Shown here one piece after another: positions 8,839 to 19,328 of a stretch of 64,000 nucleotides of DNA (position 1 is its first letter; the number at the start of each line of letters is the position of its first letter). The stretch lies in contig NZ_JRGM01000132.1 of assembly GCF_000764665.1 (NCBI RefSeq), positions 1 to 64,000 of the forward strand, given 5' to 3'. The notes under the pieces are model-generated. The model saw nothing but the letters and a program-made list of their open reading frames with translations. It ran no database searches and was not told the DNA's origin. The DNA comes from Aeromonas lacus (GTDB lineage: Bacteria; Pseudomonadota; Gammaproteobacteria; Enterobacterales; Aeromonadaceae). A program made the position numbers and the translations under genes.

Positions 8839-9894
8839 ATGGCGGATTTTGACACTAACAGCGGTATCAATCTCGGGGTCGTGCAGGACGTCAAGAACCT
8901 GGATCGTCTCCGTCAGATGAGTAACAGCAAAGAGGGGCAGGCTGAAGCGCTCCGGAGTGCATCGCGCCAGTTCGAGTCAATTTTCACCCAGATGATCTTT
9001 CAGGGGATGCGGCAGGCCAATCAGGTGTTGACCAAGGATAGCCCGTTCAACAGCAGCTATACCCAGTTTTATGAGGGGATGCTGGATGAGCAGCGTGTTT
9101 CCGATATGACCAATAAAGGTGGGCTGGGGCTGGCTGATATGGTGGCCAAGCAGCTTTCACCAGCCACCTTTACCCATAAGGATGGACGGGTGCTCAAGAT
9201 GCCGCAGCGTACTGAACGTGCCTACAAACCCTATGAGCCGCCCACCGGGGCTGCCAATGATCTGATTGAAGCCTCTAAAGTTGGCAAGGATTTTGCTGAA
9301 AAGGGGATGGCAGAGGATAAACCTGCGCTCACCATGCCGGTACGCCCTCACCGTACCGTGCCGCCGATGGGCATTGCCGCCCAAGCTGCTGACGCAGCAG
9401 GTGGCAAAGAGTTTGATAGTCCGGAAGAGTTTGTGCAGCGCTTGATGCCACTAGCCAAGAAAGCGGCCGACAAGCTGGGGCTAAGTCCGGCGGTACTGGT
9501 GGCTCAGGCCGCGCTGGAAAGTGGCTGGGGCAAGCGGGTGATCAAGGATGGCGAGGGGAACGTAACTCACAACCTGTTTGGCATTAAGGCTGATCCCCGT
9601 TGGGAGGGGCCCAAGGCAGTGGTGAGTACGCTCGAGTATGAGGAAGGGGTTGCATCGCGCCAAAAAGCGGCCTTCCGCTCCTACGACTCTTTTGAAGAGA
9701 GCTTCAACGATTACGTGGATTTTCTCACCTCCGGCTCCCGTTACAAGGGGGCGTTGGCCAAGGTAGACAGTCCGGATCACTACTTTGAAGCGCTGCAAAA
9801 AGCCGGTTATGCCACTGATCCTCAATACGCCAACAAACTGAAACAGGTATTGCGCAGCGATGCGATTGCGCAATACAACGAGATGGAGCTGTAA
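8839..9894 (+). CDS. flgJ: FlgJ, rod scaffold and peptidoglycan hydrolase
   Basis: A 351-residue two-domain protein. Residues about 30-115 match the rod-binding scaffold domain (SRQFESIFTQMIFQGMRQAN and the FYEGMLDEQ region); residues about 190-350 form a glucosaminidase-type domain with VAQAALESGWGKRV, whose Glu is the likely catalytic acid, and HNLFGIKA. It bores through peptidoglycan for the growing rod. The dual-domain form is usual in gammaproteobacteria. AGAGG lies before ATG 8839. Confidence 0.97.
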   Translation: MADFDTNSGINLGVVQDVKNLDRLRQMSNSKEGQAEALRSASRQFESIFTQMIFQGMRQANQVLTKDSPFNSSYTQFYEGMLDEQRVSDMTNKGGLGLADMVAKQLSPATFTHKDGRVLKMPQRTERAYKPYEPPTGAANDLIEASKVGKDFAEKGMAEDKPALTMPVRPHRTVPPMGIAAQAADAAGGKEFDSPEEFVQRLMPLAKKAADKLGLSPAVLVAQAALESGWGKRVIKDGEGNVTHNLFGIKADPRWEGPKAVVSTLEYEEGVASRQKAAFRSYDSFEESFNDYVDFLTSGSRYKGALAKVDSPDHYFEALQKAGYATDPQYANKLKQVLRSDAIAQYNEMEL

Positions 9895-9897
9895 CAT

Positions 9898-11901
9898 ATG
9901 GCAAGCGATCTGCTTGGGATTGGTTCATCAGGTGTGCTGGCACAGCAACGCCTGCTGCAGAGCACCAGTAACAACATAGTGAACGTCAATAGCCAGGGCT
10001 ATGTGCGTGAGCGTACGCTGGTGTATACCAATTCTGTTGGTCTGGGTACTGGCGACATCAAGACCGAGCGGATCCTCAACAGCTATATGCAAGGGGAGGT
10101 GCGCCGTGATACCTCTGCCTACCATGCAGCCATGACCCACTATGATCAAATGTCCTCAGTGGACAGCTTGCTGGGTGATACCAGCAACAGCGTAGGGGCT
10201 GCTATCACCTCCTACTTCAAGGCATTTCACTCTGCCAACGAGTCTCCCGCCGACATTGGTGGCCGCAAGGTCGCCATGAGTGAGATGAGCGGTATGGTCA
10301 ACCGATTTCACACCCTCTCTGCCCAGTTCGACAAACAGAGTGACACCATCAACACCCGCATTGATGACGAGACCAAGCAGGTCAACAGCCTGCTTACCAG
10401 CATCAACGATCTGAACCAGGCCATTATACGGACCCAGGGCTCACCTGAAGAGAACCTGATGCTATTTGATCAGCGCGATGAGGCTATTCGCCAGCTCTCT
10501 GAAAAGATGGATATTCGCACTATCCCTCAGGCCAATGGCAGTGTGCTGGTCAACATGAGTACTGGCCACTCTCTGGTTCTTGATGGTGGGGTCGCACAGT
10601 TCAAACAGGTGGCTGGAGAGCCTGATTCGCGTAATCAGGAGCTGCAATTAACGCTGGGGGCCAATCAGACGCTGATCAACCATGACACCTTTGGTGGCGC
10701 CATGGGCGGGCTTTTCAAGGCGCGTACAGATCTGGAACCGACCAAGCGTGAGTTGGGGCAGCTTTCCGTTGCTATGGCCGATGCTATGAACCAGCAAAAC
10801 CGGCTGGGGATGGATCTGGATAACGAGCTCGGTAGCGATATTTTCACCCTGCCAACCAGCAAGGGTCTGCCATACAGCACCAACGGAGGAACCTCTGGGG
10901 CTACAGTCAGTTTTGTACCCGGCAAGGGAGCAGAGGTGACTCCCTTTGATTACGAGATCCGTTTCAGCAGCGCTACCGGTTACGAAGTCTTTTCACTGGA
11001 CAAGGATGGCAATGCAACTTCGGTTGCAACGGGGACTATGCCACCTGCCACTTTCCAGATCCCGGGCCACGGTATTTCAGTGGATCTGACCGGAGCACCA
11101 GTTACAGGCGACAAGCTGTTGTTGCAACCGACCAAGAGTGCGGCGGCCGGTCTTGCGCAAAATATCACTCGGCCGGAAGATTTGGCCCTGGCTTCTCCGC
11201 TAAAAGCGCAAAAGGACACAGATAATAAAGGTTCTGCAGATATCAAGTTGGGTGGCGTATTCAATACAGGTACAGGGTCAGGTTTTGGCACCAATAGCCT
11301 GAGCGCGACGGCACCTCAGGTAGTCAAGATCGATGCCAGTGGTAACTATCAGGTATTTCAATCCGATGGTACTACCTTGATAGGCACTGCCCCCGCGAGC
11401 AGTAAGGGGCAGAATCTGATGTCTGCTATCGTCAACCCTTTCCCTGCTGGGTCTGCAGTCTATGCCAATCCAAAACAGACTCCTGGTTACGAGTTCAGCA
11501 TCACCGGCACGGTCAAGGCGGGCGACAACTTTACGCTTGGCTACAACAGCAACGGCTTTGCCGATAACAGCAATGGCTTGGCTCTGGCCGAGCTGCAAAA
11601 CAAGGATCTGGTGCGCAAGAGCACCAATGGTGGTACCACCAACGACAAGATGACTTTCAATGAAGCCTACTCAGGGCTGGTTATGTCGGTGGGTAACAAT
11701 ACCAGCCAGGCTAAGACCTTGCTCAAGGCCAATGAGTCCAAACTGATTCAGAGTTCCGGTATTTACGAGAGTGTCTCCGGGGTTAACCTGGAAGAGGAGG
11801 CGGCCAATCTGATCCGGTTTCAGCAATCCTATGCGGCATCGGCCCAGATCGTCAGTACCGCCAAAACTATTTTCGACACACTGCTCTCTTCCGTGAGGTA
11901 A
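9898..11901 (+). CDS. flgK: FlgK, hook-filament junction protein 1
   Basis: A 667-residue hook-associated protein, longer than the roughly 550 residues of enterobacterial FlgK because of an enlarged central surface domain. The N-terminal STSNNIVNVNSQGYVRERT and C-terminal SGVNLEEEAANLIRFQQSYAASAQI segments are the conserved axial coils. It joins the hook to the filament. It begins 3 bases after flgJ with GGAG about nine bases before ATG, and flgL follows after 4 bases. Confidence 0.97.
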   Translation: MASDLLGIGSSGVLAQQRLLQSTSNNIVNVNSQGYVRERTLVYTNSVGLGTGDIKTERILNSYMQGEVRRDTSAYHAAMTHYDQMSSVDSLLGDTSNSVGAAITSYFKAFHSANESPADIGGRKVAMSEMSGMVNRFHTLSAQFDKQSDTINTRIDDETKQVNSLLTSINDLNQAIIRTQGSPEENLMLFDQRDEAIRQLSEKMDIRTIPQANGSVLVNMSTGHSLVLDGGVAQFKQVAGEPDSRNQELQLTLGANQTLINHDTFGGAMGGLFKARTDLEPTKRELGQLSVAMADAMNQQNRLGMDLDNELGSDIFTLPTSKGLPYSTNGGTSGATVSFVPGKGAEVTPFDYEIRFSSATGYEVFSLDKDGNATSVATGTMPPATFQIPGHGISVDLTGAPVTGDKLLLQPTKSAAAGLAQNITRPEDLALASPLKAQKDTDNKGSADIKLGGVFNTGTGSGFGTNSLSATAPQVVKIDASGNYQVFQSDGTTLIGTAPASSKGQNLMSAIVNPFPAGSAVYANPKQTPGYEFSITGTVKAGDNFTLGYNSNGFADNSNGLALAELQNKDLVRKSTNGGTTNDKMTFNEAYSGLVMSVGNNTSQAKTLLKANESKLIQSSGIYESVSGVNLEEEAANLIRFQQSYAASAQIVSTAKTIFDTLLSSVR

Positions 11902-11905
11902 CGTC

Positions 11906-13114
11906 ATGCGCATTACGACCAACATGATCTACGACCGGAATATCTATTCCCTCAACAGTGCCAACGAGCGGCTTAATACCGCTTATCAGCAGCTGCAGAC
12001 CGGCAATAAATTCCAGACTGCCGGGGAAGACCCGGCTGGTATGAGCCAAAAGATGGCGTTGACCAAGGAGATCGACCTTTTCAAGCAGTATGGGGTCAAC
12101 GGTAGCCTGCTGGAGAACAGCCTCGGTCATGAAGAGACGGTATTGGACTCTTTGAATACCGCGATGCTTAGTGCGCAAACCCTGATCCAGAAGTCACACA
12201 ATGGCTCCATCAGCATGGATGACCGCAAAGCCATCGCCAGTGAGCTGGAAGGGTTGCAGCAACAGATGTTTGACCTGATGAACAGCAAGAACTCTCAGGG
12301 GGAATATATCTTTGGCGGCAACCAGAGCAAGACCCAGCCCTATGTGAGAGATACCAACGGCAAGTTCATCTATCAGGGGGATACCGGGCAGCGCGAGATC
12401 CAGGTCTCGCCGACCGTCAAGATTGCGGCCAATGACTCGGGCCAGGATCTCTTCGAGATTGTGGCAACCAGACGAACTGCCAGCGCGGGGACAGCCAATA
12501 TAAAGGTTGGCATCGCGGATCAGGGTAACTTTGATAACTTTTTCCAGTCAAACTACAACTCGGCGCTGGCCAGCAATGACTACACCGTTTCCACCACAAT
12601 AGGACCTCCCGATACCTATCAGATCAAGGATTCCGGTGGGACAACACTGCAGACGGGTGATTACAAACCAGGCACCGCGATCCCGTTCAACGGTCTTGAG
12701 TTGACACTTGATTTGCCTGCGGGTGGCGCCACGCAACAGTTTTCGCTCAATCCGCCAAAGAATGACAACATTCTCAATGGAATGTCCGACTTCATCAACG
12801 CGCTGCGTGATCCGACCATCTCTGCGGATACCTTCGAGGATAAGGTGGCTGATGCAACCGTCCATATGAAAAACGCCAGGTTGAACATGGATCACGGGAT
12901 GGGCGAGCTGGGTGGCCGAATGAACAGCCTTGAGCAGGTGATGAGCTCCAACGAGGGGTTGAGCACACTGAATACCGCGGCGAGGGCCAAGGTTTCCGAG
13001 GCCGATCTCTACGAGGTGATATCAACACTGTCGAAAGAGGATGCGGCGCTGAGTGCCTCACAACTCTCCTTCAGCAAGATAAGCAGGCTTACCCTGTTTG
13101 ATTACATCCGCTAA
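11906..13114 (+). CDS. flgL: FlgL, hook-filament junction protein 2
   Basis: A 402-residue flagellin-like junction protein. The N-terminus MRITTNMIYDRNIYSLNSA and the segment ERLNTAYQQLQTGNKFQTAGEDPAGM match the flagellin/FlgL N-domain; the C-terminal coil ends LSFSKISRLTLFDYIR. It is the last gene of the flagellar run and is followed by a strong terminator. No flagellin gene follows in the window. Confidence 0.97.
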   Translation: MRITTNMIYDRNIYSLNSANERLNTAYQQLQTGNKFQTAGEDPAGMSQKMALTKEIDLFKQYGVNGSLLENSLGHEETVLDSLNTAMLSAQTLIQKSHNGSISMDDRKAIASELEGLQQQMFDLMNSKNSQGEYIFGGNQSKTQPYVRDTNGKFIYQGDTGQREIQVSPTVKIAANDSGQDLFEIVATRRTASAGTANIKVGIADQGNFDNFFQSNYNSALASNDYTVSTTIGPPDTYQIKDSGGTTLQTGDYKPGTAIPFNGLELTLDLPAGGATQQFSLNPPKNDNILNGMSDFINALRDPTISADTFEDKVADATVHMKNARLNMDHGMGELGGRMNSLEQVMSSNEGLSTLNTAARAKVSEADLYEVISTLSKEDAALSASQLSFSKISRLTLFDYIR

Positions 13115-13120
13115 ATGTAT

Positions 13121-13144
13121 AAAAGGCCCCTCTGGGGCCTTTTT
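13121..13144 (+). terminator. Rho-independent terminator after flgL
   Basis: AAAAGGCCCC and GGGGCCTTTT form a 10-bp stem around TCT, 6 bases after the flgL stop. It closes the flagellar operon. Confidence 0.9.
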
Positions 13145-13300
13145 GCATATGGGCTATCCCATTGTTGAGCCATGATTGGGTCAGTAATTGTAACAAGCTG
13201 TTACCTATGGCGGTTTCTGGCTAAACCGGGGTTGACCTTGTTGTGTGATTGGACAATTATGCCGCCCGCACAACAAAAGCGTTGTGCAAGTTTAATTGCA

Positions 13301-13455
13301 GCATCTCGTTAGGCGAGGCTCCTGTATAAACACAGGCCACTGATCTCACGACGTCCAGAGACGCCCAAGATCAGGACAGTTTTCATCGGATTAAGGTGTA
13401 AACCCAAGTGGCTTCCGGCATGCCGGATACGTTATGCAGTGCTAAAGCTGGTACG
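13301..13455 (+). promoter_or_regulatory. M-box (ykoK leader) Mg2+ riboswitch upstream of mgtE
   Basis: The stretch contains the conserved M-box blocks in the right order: CGTTAGGCGAGGCTCCTGTA (13308-13327), ACACAGGCCACTG, ACGTCCAGAGACGCCCAAGA with the downstream AGGACAG, CATCGGATTAAGGTGTAA, and the terminal CAGTGCTAAAGCTGGTACG. This class binds Mg2+ and typically switches off Mg2+ transporter genes when the ion is abundant. It lies about 130 bases before mgtE. A following hairpin (13464-13485, ATGA..CGCC with GGCGTCAT) may belong to the expression platform; it lacks a long T-run. Recognition is by motif recall, not by covariance search. Confidence 0.9.
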
Positions 13456-13588
13456 TGGGGATGATGACACGCCGAACGGCGTCATTTCCTGCCTATTACT
13501 CGTCAATCAAATTGCTGTTTTCTTTCAGATAGCGAACGGATCTCCGCTCGCGCTCAGGCTTGCCTGAAATCACATGGGATTATTTGTG

Positions 13589-14932
13589 ATGAAGAAAACA
13601 CACACCATTCTCAACCGTCATCAACTGCTCGATCTCGCCAGCCTGCAGGGCTGGCTGGAACACAATCTGGATCCGGTTCAGCGCGCCGATCAACTGCTGA
13701 CTCTGCGCCCGGAAGAGCTCAACTGCATCTTTGATACCTTGCCTGTGCCGCAGGGGGCTGAACTTATCGCCTCTCTCTCGGCAGAGAGTGCCGGTCGTCT
13801 GTTGCAGCGCATGCATGGCAGCATCGTTACAGTCTTGCAAGAGGCCATTCCCCGCCGCGAAATGGTGGCTATCCTGCGCAAGCTCGGCCGTCAGGATCGC
13901 ACCATGCTGTTGGCACGTTTCCCGACCCAGGCCCAAGCCATGTACTACTCCCTGCTCGACTGGCCTACCGAGTCGGTCGGGGCCAACATGCGTCATGAAT
14001 ACCTGGCCGTGAGCGAACAGGACACCGTGGGCAAGGCCAAGCAGCTGATCCACGATGCCTGGGACAATGCCCAGCTGTTTCGCCACATCTATGTGGTCAA
14101 CGCGGATGGGCGTCTGCAGGGGAGCATCTCGCTCAAGACTTTGCTGATCGCTGACCCGCTGGCCAGCGTCGCGACCCTGATGGACCGTGAAACGGTGCGG
14201 ATCAACGCCCGGGCGGATCAGGAGCTGGCAGCGCGCCTGCTGATTGACCGTGACTTGTCGGTGTTGCCGGTCGAGGATCAGGGGAGGCTGGTCGGTATTT
14301 TCCACGTTGATGATGCAGCCGATATCCTGGAGCTCGAATCCACCGAGGATGCCGAGATGCAGGGTGGTTCATCGCCGCTGGATACCCCCTACCTGCAGGC
14401 AACTCCCTGGCAGTTGTGGCGCAAACGGGTGGGCTGGTTGCTCATTCTGTTTGTGGCCGAAGCCTACACCGGCACCGTGCTGCGGGCGTTTGAGGAGCAG
14501 CTGGAAGCGGCCATCGCGCTGGCGTTCTTTATCCCACTGCTGATCGGTACCGGTGGTAACAGCGGTACCCAGATCACCACCACCATAGTGCGTGCCATGG
14601 CGGTCGGGGAGGTGAGTCTGCGCAACCTCGGTACCGTACTGAAGAAAGAGATTTCCACCGGTCTGCTTATCTCGGCGGCTATTGCGCTGGCGGCCTGGGT
14701 GCGGGCCTGGAGCCTTGGGGTGGGGCCCCAGATTGGCATGGTAGTTACTCTGACCATCATCGCAATCGTGCTCTGGAGTGCCACCGTGGCGTCGGTTATC
14801 CCCATGGTGCTGCGCCGCTTCCGTATCGACCCGGCGGTCGTATCGGCTCCCTTTATTGCGACGCTGGTGGATGGTACCGGTCTTATCATCTACTTCGAGA
14901 TTGCCAAGATGCTGCTGCCCGAACTGCAGTAA
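13589..14932 (+). CDS. mgtE: MgtE, Mg2+ channel/transporter
   Basis: A 447-residue MgtE-family channel. It has an N-terminal superhelical domain (residues about 20-130), a CBS-domain pair (about 135-250) that senses cytosolic Mg2+, a connecting helix, and a membrane domain from about residue 285 with five hydrophobic segments, including the conserved FFIPLLIGTGGNSGTQ ion-path motif near residue 315. ATG 13589 has GGGA 8 bases upstream; an in-frame ATG at 13574 would add five residues. Control by the M-box leader supports the function. Linkage of mgtE to polar flagellar genes is, from memory, a known feature of Aeromonas. Confidence 0.95.
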   Translation: MKKTHTILNRHQLLDLASLQGWLEHNLDPVQRADQLLTLRPEELNCIFDTLPVPQGAELIASLSAESAGRLLQRMHGSIVTVLQEAIPRREMVAILRKLGRQDRTMLLARFPTQAQAMYYSLLDWPTESVGANMRHEYLAVSEQDTVGKAKQLIHDAWDNAQLFRHIYVVNADGRLQGSISLKTLLIADPLASVATLMDRETVRINARADQELAARLLIDRDLSVLPVEDQGRLVGIFHVDDAADILELESTEDAEMQGGSSPLDTPYLQATPWQLWRKRVGWLLILFVAEAYTGTVLRAFEEQLEAAIALAFFIPLLIGTGGNSGTQITTTIVRAMAVGEVSLRNLGTVLKKEISTGLLISAAIALAAWVRAWSLGVGPQIGMVVTLTIIAIVLWSATVASVIPMVLRRFRIDPAVVSAPFIATLVDGTGLIIYFEIAKMLLPELQ

Positions 14933-14950
14933 GTCAGAACCTGAGAACGC

Positions 14951-14978
14951 AAAAGGCAGCCAATGGGCTGCCTTTTTT
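14951..14978 (+). terminator. Rho-independent terminator after mgtE
   Basis: AAAAGGCAGCC and GGCTGCCTTTTTT form a hairpin 18 bases after the mgtE stop, between the convergent genes mgtE and ppx. Confidence 0.9.
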
Positions 14979-14995
14979 ACATCTCTCTTTCCGGG

Positions 14996-16486
14996 TCAGC
15001 CGAGCTGGAACAACAGGGGCCAGCCCTGCTCCTGGCAATAACGATGTTCCTTTTCCAGATTCTGCATCAAGAGACGGTTCTCCTCGCACCAGTCGATCGG
15101 CAGGGTCACTACCAGCTGATCGCCTTGTACCGCGACTTTCCACTCAGGCAGCAGGTTGTCCTGGCGCTTGTGGTGCGCGGCCACCGCGAGGCGCAGGATG
15201 CGGATGCAGCGCAGCACGGTTTGCATGTCGTGGTTGGGCAGGGGCGGCAGCTCGGCGAGCTTGAGCCCCTTGCGCTGAAAGCGTACCAGCGCGGCCAGCA
15301 ATGCCTGATCGTCCTGGTTGAAGCCGGGCAGGTCGGTGTGTTGCAGGATATAGGCGGAGTGGCGGTGGATACCGCTGTAGTTGATGGCAAGGCCAATTTC
15401 GTGCAGCCGTGCCGCCCAGCCGAGGATGGCGCGATAGGGTTCAACCTCCATCTGCCAGGGCTCTTGCAAGGCATCAAACAGAGTCAGCACACTCTGCTCC
15501 ACCCGGGCGGCTTGTTTGCGGTCCATCCGGTAGTGGGTGCCTAGCGCTTGTGCCGTCCGTTCGCGGATATCGTGGTGTTGCAAGCGCTCCTCGAACTCAT
15601 ACAGCAATCCTTCACGCAGGGCGCCGTCGGAGTAGTCGAGCCGCTCGATGGGCAGCGAGGTAAACAGGCCGAGCAGGATGGCAACCGCGGCGGCAAACAC
15701 CTCCAGACGCTCCTCGGTGAGCCCGACCAGTTTTAGGTTATCGACCCGCTTGTGTTCGATCATCAGAGCCTTGAGGCGCTCCAACCCCTCCAGCGTAATA
15801 CTGCCGTCAGTCAGCCCCTCACCCTGCAGCACGTCGCGCACGGTGCGGATCGAACCTGAGCTGCCAAGACAGCTCTGCCAGCCCAGCTTGCGGTACTGGT
15901 TGACGATGGGGGCGAGCTGGTGCTGCGCTTCCAGCACGGCATTGGTGAAGTGCTTGTCGCTCAGCTTGCCGCTGGCAAAGAAGCTCTGGGTAAAGCTGAC
16001 GCAGCCCATCTTGCGGCTGGTGAGGGCCTTGTGTTCAAACCCTTCACCGATGATGAGCTCGGTGCTGCCGCCGCCGATATCGATGACCAGTACCTGGCCC
16101 TCGATATGCTGGGTATGGGCGACCCCCTGATAGATGAGCCGGGCTTCTTCCTGCCCGCTGATGATCTCGATGGGGTGGTTGAGCACCTTGGCTGCTTCGC
16201 TGACGAACTCGCGCGCGTTGCTGGCACGGCGCAATGTGTAGGTGCCGGCGATGCGGATCTGATCCGGTTTGATGTTGGTGAGCCGCTCGGCAAAGAGTGA
16301 CAGACAGGCGAGGCCGCGTTCCATCGCCTCCGGGCTCATTCGTTTCTGCTCATCCATCCCTTCCGCCAGCCGGACCCGCTCCTTGATGCGATCGACGATG
16401 CGAAAACGCCCTTCGCTCAGATGGGCGATCACCATATGAAAACTGTTGGAGCCGAGATCGACGGCGGCGTAGAGGCTATTGTCCAT
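14996..16486 (-). CDS. ppx: Ppx, exopolyphosphatase
   Basis: A 496-residue Ppx/GppA phosphatase that releases orthophosphate from polyphosphate ends. The ASKHA-fold ATPase-like motifs are visible: [16 protein letters not shown] at residues 8-23, [12 protein letters not shown] near 120, and [14 protein letters not shown] near 145. The C-terminal half has the HD-like domain with a [19 protein letters not shown] segment. The gene starts inside the end of ppk (11-base overlap), so the two are co-transcribed and translationally coupled. GppA has similar motifs, but coupling to ppk favours Ppx. Confidence 0.96.
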   Translation of the reverse strand: MDNSLYAAVDLGSNSFHMVIAHLSEGRFRIVDRIKERVRLAEGMDEQKRMSPEAMERGLACLSLFAERLTNIKPDQIRIAGTYTLRRASNAREFVSEAAKVLNHPIEIISGQEEARLIYQGVAHTQHIEGQVLVIDIGGGSTELIIGEGFEHKALTSRKMGCVSFTQSFFASGKLSDKHFTNAVLEAQHQLAPIVNQYRKLGWQSCLGSSGSIRTVRDVLQGEGLTDGSITLEGLERLKALMIEHKRVDNLKLVGLTEERLEVFAAAVAILLGLFTSLPIERLDYSDGALREGLLYEFEERLQHHDIRERTAQALGTHYRMDRKQAARVEQSVLTLFDALQEPWQMEVEPYRAILGWAARLHEIGLAINYSGIHRHSAYILQHTDLPGFNQDDQALLAALVRFQRKGLKLAELPPLPNHDMQTVLRCIRILRLAVAAHHKRQDNLLPEWKVAVQGDQLVVTLPIDWCEENRLLMQNLEKEHRYCQEQGWPLLFQLG

Positions 16487-18545
16487 TGTTTGACTCGATA
16501 CGTTTGAGATAGTCGTAAATCGCGACCTGAGAGCGGATTTTGCGGCGGTTGCCCCGTTTCACATATTCGTTCTTCTGGTCGGCATCGATAACCCGCGCCT
16601 TGCAGGTATCACTCAGTTGTAGCTCGAGAATATCCATGATGCGCTGCTTGAGCCGCTCGTCATAGATGGGGGTGCCCACCTCGATCCGGCCGTCAATATT
16701 GCGGCTCATCCAGTCGGCACTGGAGATATAGAGCTGGGGGTTGCCCTTGTTGTGGAACACCATTACCCGCGGGTGCTCGAGGAAGCGGTCGATGATGCTG
16801 ATCACCTTGATGTTGTCACTGAGGCCCGGCACGCCCGGGCGCAGGGCGCACATGCCGCGGATGATCATCTGGATCGGCACCCCGGCCTGACCGGCGGCAT
16901 AGAGCCGGTTGATGAGATCCCTGTCCACCAGGTTGTTGATCTTGAGGGTAATGCCGCTCGGTTGCCCCGCCTTGGCGTTGGAGAGCTCGTTGTCGATGAG
17001 ACGATAGAGCTGACGCCGGCTGTTGATGGGGGAGACCAGCAGGTGGTTGAACTTGTAGCGTCGGTAGGGGTATTCGATGTACTCGAACACGCTCTCCACC
17101 TCGGCGGTGATGTCCGGGTGGCGGGTCAGCAGCGAGAAGTCGGTATAGATCTTGGCGGTCTTCTCGTTGAAGTTGCCGGTCCCGATATGGGCGTAGCGCA
17201 CCGCCTCGCCATTTTCGTGGCGGGTAATGAGGCAGAGCTTGGAGTGGATCTTGAGGCTCGGCACCCCGAACACCACCTTGACCCCGGCATCGGTCAGGAT
17301 GTTGGCCCAGTCGATATTGGCCGCTTCGTCGAAACGGGCGCGCAGCTCCACCACCACGGTCACCTTCTTGCCGTTGTTGGCGGCATCGATAAGGGAGTGG
17401 ATGATGCGCGACTTCTTGGCGACCCGGTAGATATTGATGCGAATGGCGCTGACCGCCGGATCGAACGCCGCCTGACGCACCAGCTCGGTGAAGTGGTGGA
17501 ACTTGTGGTACGGGTAGTAGAGCAGGATGTCCTGCTTGGTGATGGCATCGAAGGCATTGACGAAGCCGTCAAAGTCGCGGCAATCGATGGCCGGCAGCTT
17601 GGGGTTTTCCAGATAGTCGCGGCCCACGTTGGGGAAGCCGATGAAATCTTTGAAGTTGTGATAGCGCCCGCCCGGCATGATGGCGTCGTAGGAGCTGATC
17701 TGCAGCTTGAGCTTGAGGAAGCTTATCATCGCTGCCGGCATCTCCCGCTCGTAGACGAAACGCACCGGCATGGCGGTGAGACGCTGTTTCAAGCCGTCAC
17801 TCATCTTGTCGACCAGGCTCAAGTCCAGCTGGTCGGAGAGGTCATATTCGGCATCCCGGGTCAGCTTCACCGCATAGGCGGCAATCTCGTCGTAGTCGAA
17901 GAAGCCTTTGAAGATCTCGTCCAGACAGAAGCGGATGACATTGTCCAGAATGATGATCTGCTTCTTGCGGCGGGTCCCTTCCGGCGGCAGCTGGAAGAAA
18001 CGGGGCAGGTCATCGGTCGGCACTTCCACCAGCGCATACTGGATCACCTGGCCATTCTTTTTCATCTCGATGGCCAGATAAGTGTGCTCGTCTTTCAGGA
18101 ACTTGACCGGGTTGACCTCCTTGTTGAGCAGGATCGGGATGATGTGGCGCAGCACTTTTTCCCGAAAGAACACCCGCAGCCACTTCTGGATAGCATCGGA
18201 GAGCTGGTTTTCGTTGACCAGAAAGATGTTGTGGCGAGCCAGGGCGATCAGCAGCTCCTTGTAGGTGTTGTCGAATGCCTCGCCAAGGGCCATCACCTTC
18301 TGCTGGATGGCGCGCAGCAGCACCTTGGCTTCATCGCCGCCGCCATGTACTTCGTTGATCAGAATGCGGCGCTTGACGTCCGACACCCGAACTTTAAAAA
18401 ACTCATCCTGGTTGGAGGAGAAGATCCCCAAAAAGCGGACCCGCTCGATGAGGGGGACCGTCTTGTCCATCGCTTCTTGCAACACCCGTTCATTGAATGA
18501 GAGCCAGCTCAGCTCTTTCTCTTCATACAGCTTGTCGGTGCTCAT
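16476..18545 (-). CDS. ppk: Ppk, polyphosphate kinase 1
   Basis: A 689-residue PPK1, almost the same length as the E. coli enzyme. It polymerises the ATP gamma-phosphate into polyphosphate at the membrane. The N-terminal [17 protein letters not shown] and [13 protein letters not shown] segments and the later [11 protein letters not shown] and [14 protein letters not shown] regions (containing the catalytic His residues of the phospholipase-D-like fold) are hallmarks. An open frame extends 26 codons further upstream, but ATG 18545 gives the family N-terminus [15 protein letters not shown] Pho box lies about 60 bases upstream, pointing to PhoB control. Confidence 0.97.
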   Translation of the reverse strand: MSTDKLYEEKELSWLSFNERVLQEAMDKTVPLIERVRFLGIFSSNQDEFFKVRVSDVKRRILINEVHGGGDEAKVLLRAIQQKVMALGEAFDNTYKELLIALARHNIFLVNENQLSDAIQKWLRVFFREKVLRHIIPILLNKEVNPVKFLKDEHTYLAIEMKKNGQVIQYALVEVPTDDLPRFFQLPPEGTRRKKQIIILDNVIRFCLDEIFKGFFDYDEIAAYAVKLTRDAEYDLSDQLDLSLVDKMSDGLKQRLTAMPVRFVYEREMPAAMISFLKLKLQISSYDAIMPGGRYHNFKDFIGFPNVGRDYLENPKLPAIDCRDFDGFVNAFDAITKQDILLYYPYHKFHHFTELVRQAAFDPAVSAIRINIYRVAKKSRIIHSLIDAANNGKKVTVVVELRARFDEAANIDWANILTDAGVKVVFGVPSLKIHSKLCLITRHENGEAVRYAHIGTGNFNEKTAKIYTDFSLLTRHPDITAEVESVFEYIEYPYRRYKFNHLLVSPINSRRQLYRLIDNELSNAKAGQPSGITLKINNLVDRDLINRLYAAGQAGVPIQMIIRGMCALRPGVPGLSDNIKVISIIDRFLEHPRVMVFHNKGNPQLYISSADWMSRNIDGRIEVGTPIYDERLKQRIMDILELQLSDTCKARVIDADQKNEYVKRGNRRKIRSQVAIYDYLKRIESNNGQ

Positions 18546-18602
18546 GTTATGCCTCTGGTCTCTAATCAGTTCGCCTCTGCGCGGCAGGTATGACGTGAAT
18601 AT

Positions 18603-18620
18603 ATGACAGAAAAGTGACAG
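18603..18620 (-). promoter_or_regulatory. Pho box (PhoB operator) upstream of ppk
   Basis: On the minus strand the sequence is CTGTCACTTTTCTGTCAT: two near-consensus CTGTCAT half-sites separated by 4 bases, an 11-bp repeat. This is the classic PhoB-binding layout and it sits between gcvR and ppk, directed at ppk. Confidence 0.85.
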
Positions 18621-18625
18621 CAATA

Positions 18626-19138
18626 TTACTCGGGCATCGCCTCGTCAATATCGACCACCAGATCATCGGAGAGAGACTCCAGCGCAGAGACAAGGCTCTC
18701 CATCTCCAGCCCGTCTGGCAGGGCAACCAGTGCATGGGCGTAGAAGAGCGATGCGCCGGAGTGGGGGGCCGGTTCACAGCCGGTGGTGAGATCGGCCACA
18801 TTGATATCAAGTTGCCGCAGGATGCTGGCCACTTCGTGGACGATGCCGGGGCGATCATTGCCGGTGACCGTCATCATCACCTGATGGGCCGGTTCGGCGG
18901 TGGGGGTCCCTTCGGCAAAACTGATGGTGAGGCCGGGCAGCAGGGCCAGCGCTTCGCACAGGCTGCGGTAGTGCTCCTCGGGCACGGCCACATGGAGGAT
19001 GCCGGCAAACTGGCCTGCCAGCTCGCTCATGGCACTGCCCAGCCAGTTGCCCTGCTCGCGACTGATGACGGCAGCCAGACTCTCGACGATACCTGGTTTG
19101 TCTGCACCGATCACGGTGACCACCAATTGCTTTTGCAT
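18626..19138 (-). CDS. gcvR: GcvR-like ACT-domain protein (glycine cleavage system regulator)
   Basis: A 170-residue protein made of two ACT domains: residues about 1-80 ([21 protein letters not shown]) and about 90-165 ([20 protein letters not shown]). This fits GcvR, which binds glycine and antagonises GcvA in control of the glycine cleavage operon. An in-frame ATG at 19171 exists, but AAGGAGAGCAGG directly before ATG 19138 supports the shorter form. It sits upstream of ppk on the same strand, but ppk has its own Pho-type promoter. The family assignment is good; the exact regulatory target is inferred. Confidence 0.85.
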   Translation of the reverse strand: MQKQLVVTVIGADKPGIVESLAAVISREQGNWLGSAMSELAGQFAGILHVAVPEEHYRSLCEALALLPGLTISFAEGTPTAEPAHQVMMTVTGNDRPGIVHEVASILRQLDINVADLTTGCEPAPHSGASLFYAHALVALPDGLEMESLVSALESLSDDLVVDIDEAMPE

Positions 19139-19328
19139 CCTGCTCTCCTTGGAATTGGGTTTCTCCAGCATTGTGCCTGCTGTGGCTGGTCATATGAAGC
19201 CCCGCCCGCTGGCAAATGGATAAAAAGCAGGGACTTTTACACTTTCCATACGCTTGCCTGCTGCCTTGCGCGACGCTGGCTGTGGTAAAGTGTTTCCCCT
19301 TTCGTGTTGTGAACTGGATTGTGCTCTC

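Noticed and set aside
16752-18500. 582-codon ORF antisense to ppk
   Set aside because: Frame opposite a strongly coding gene in high-GC DNA; low-complexity His/Asp/Val-rich product without any family pattern.
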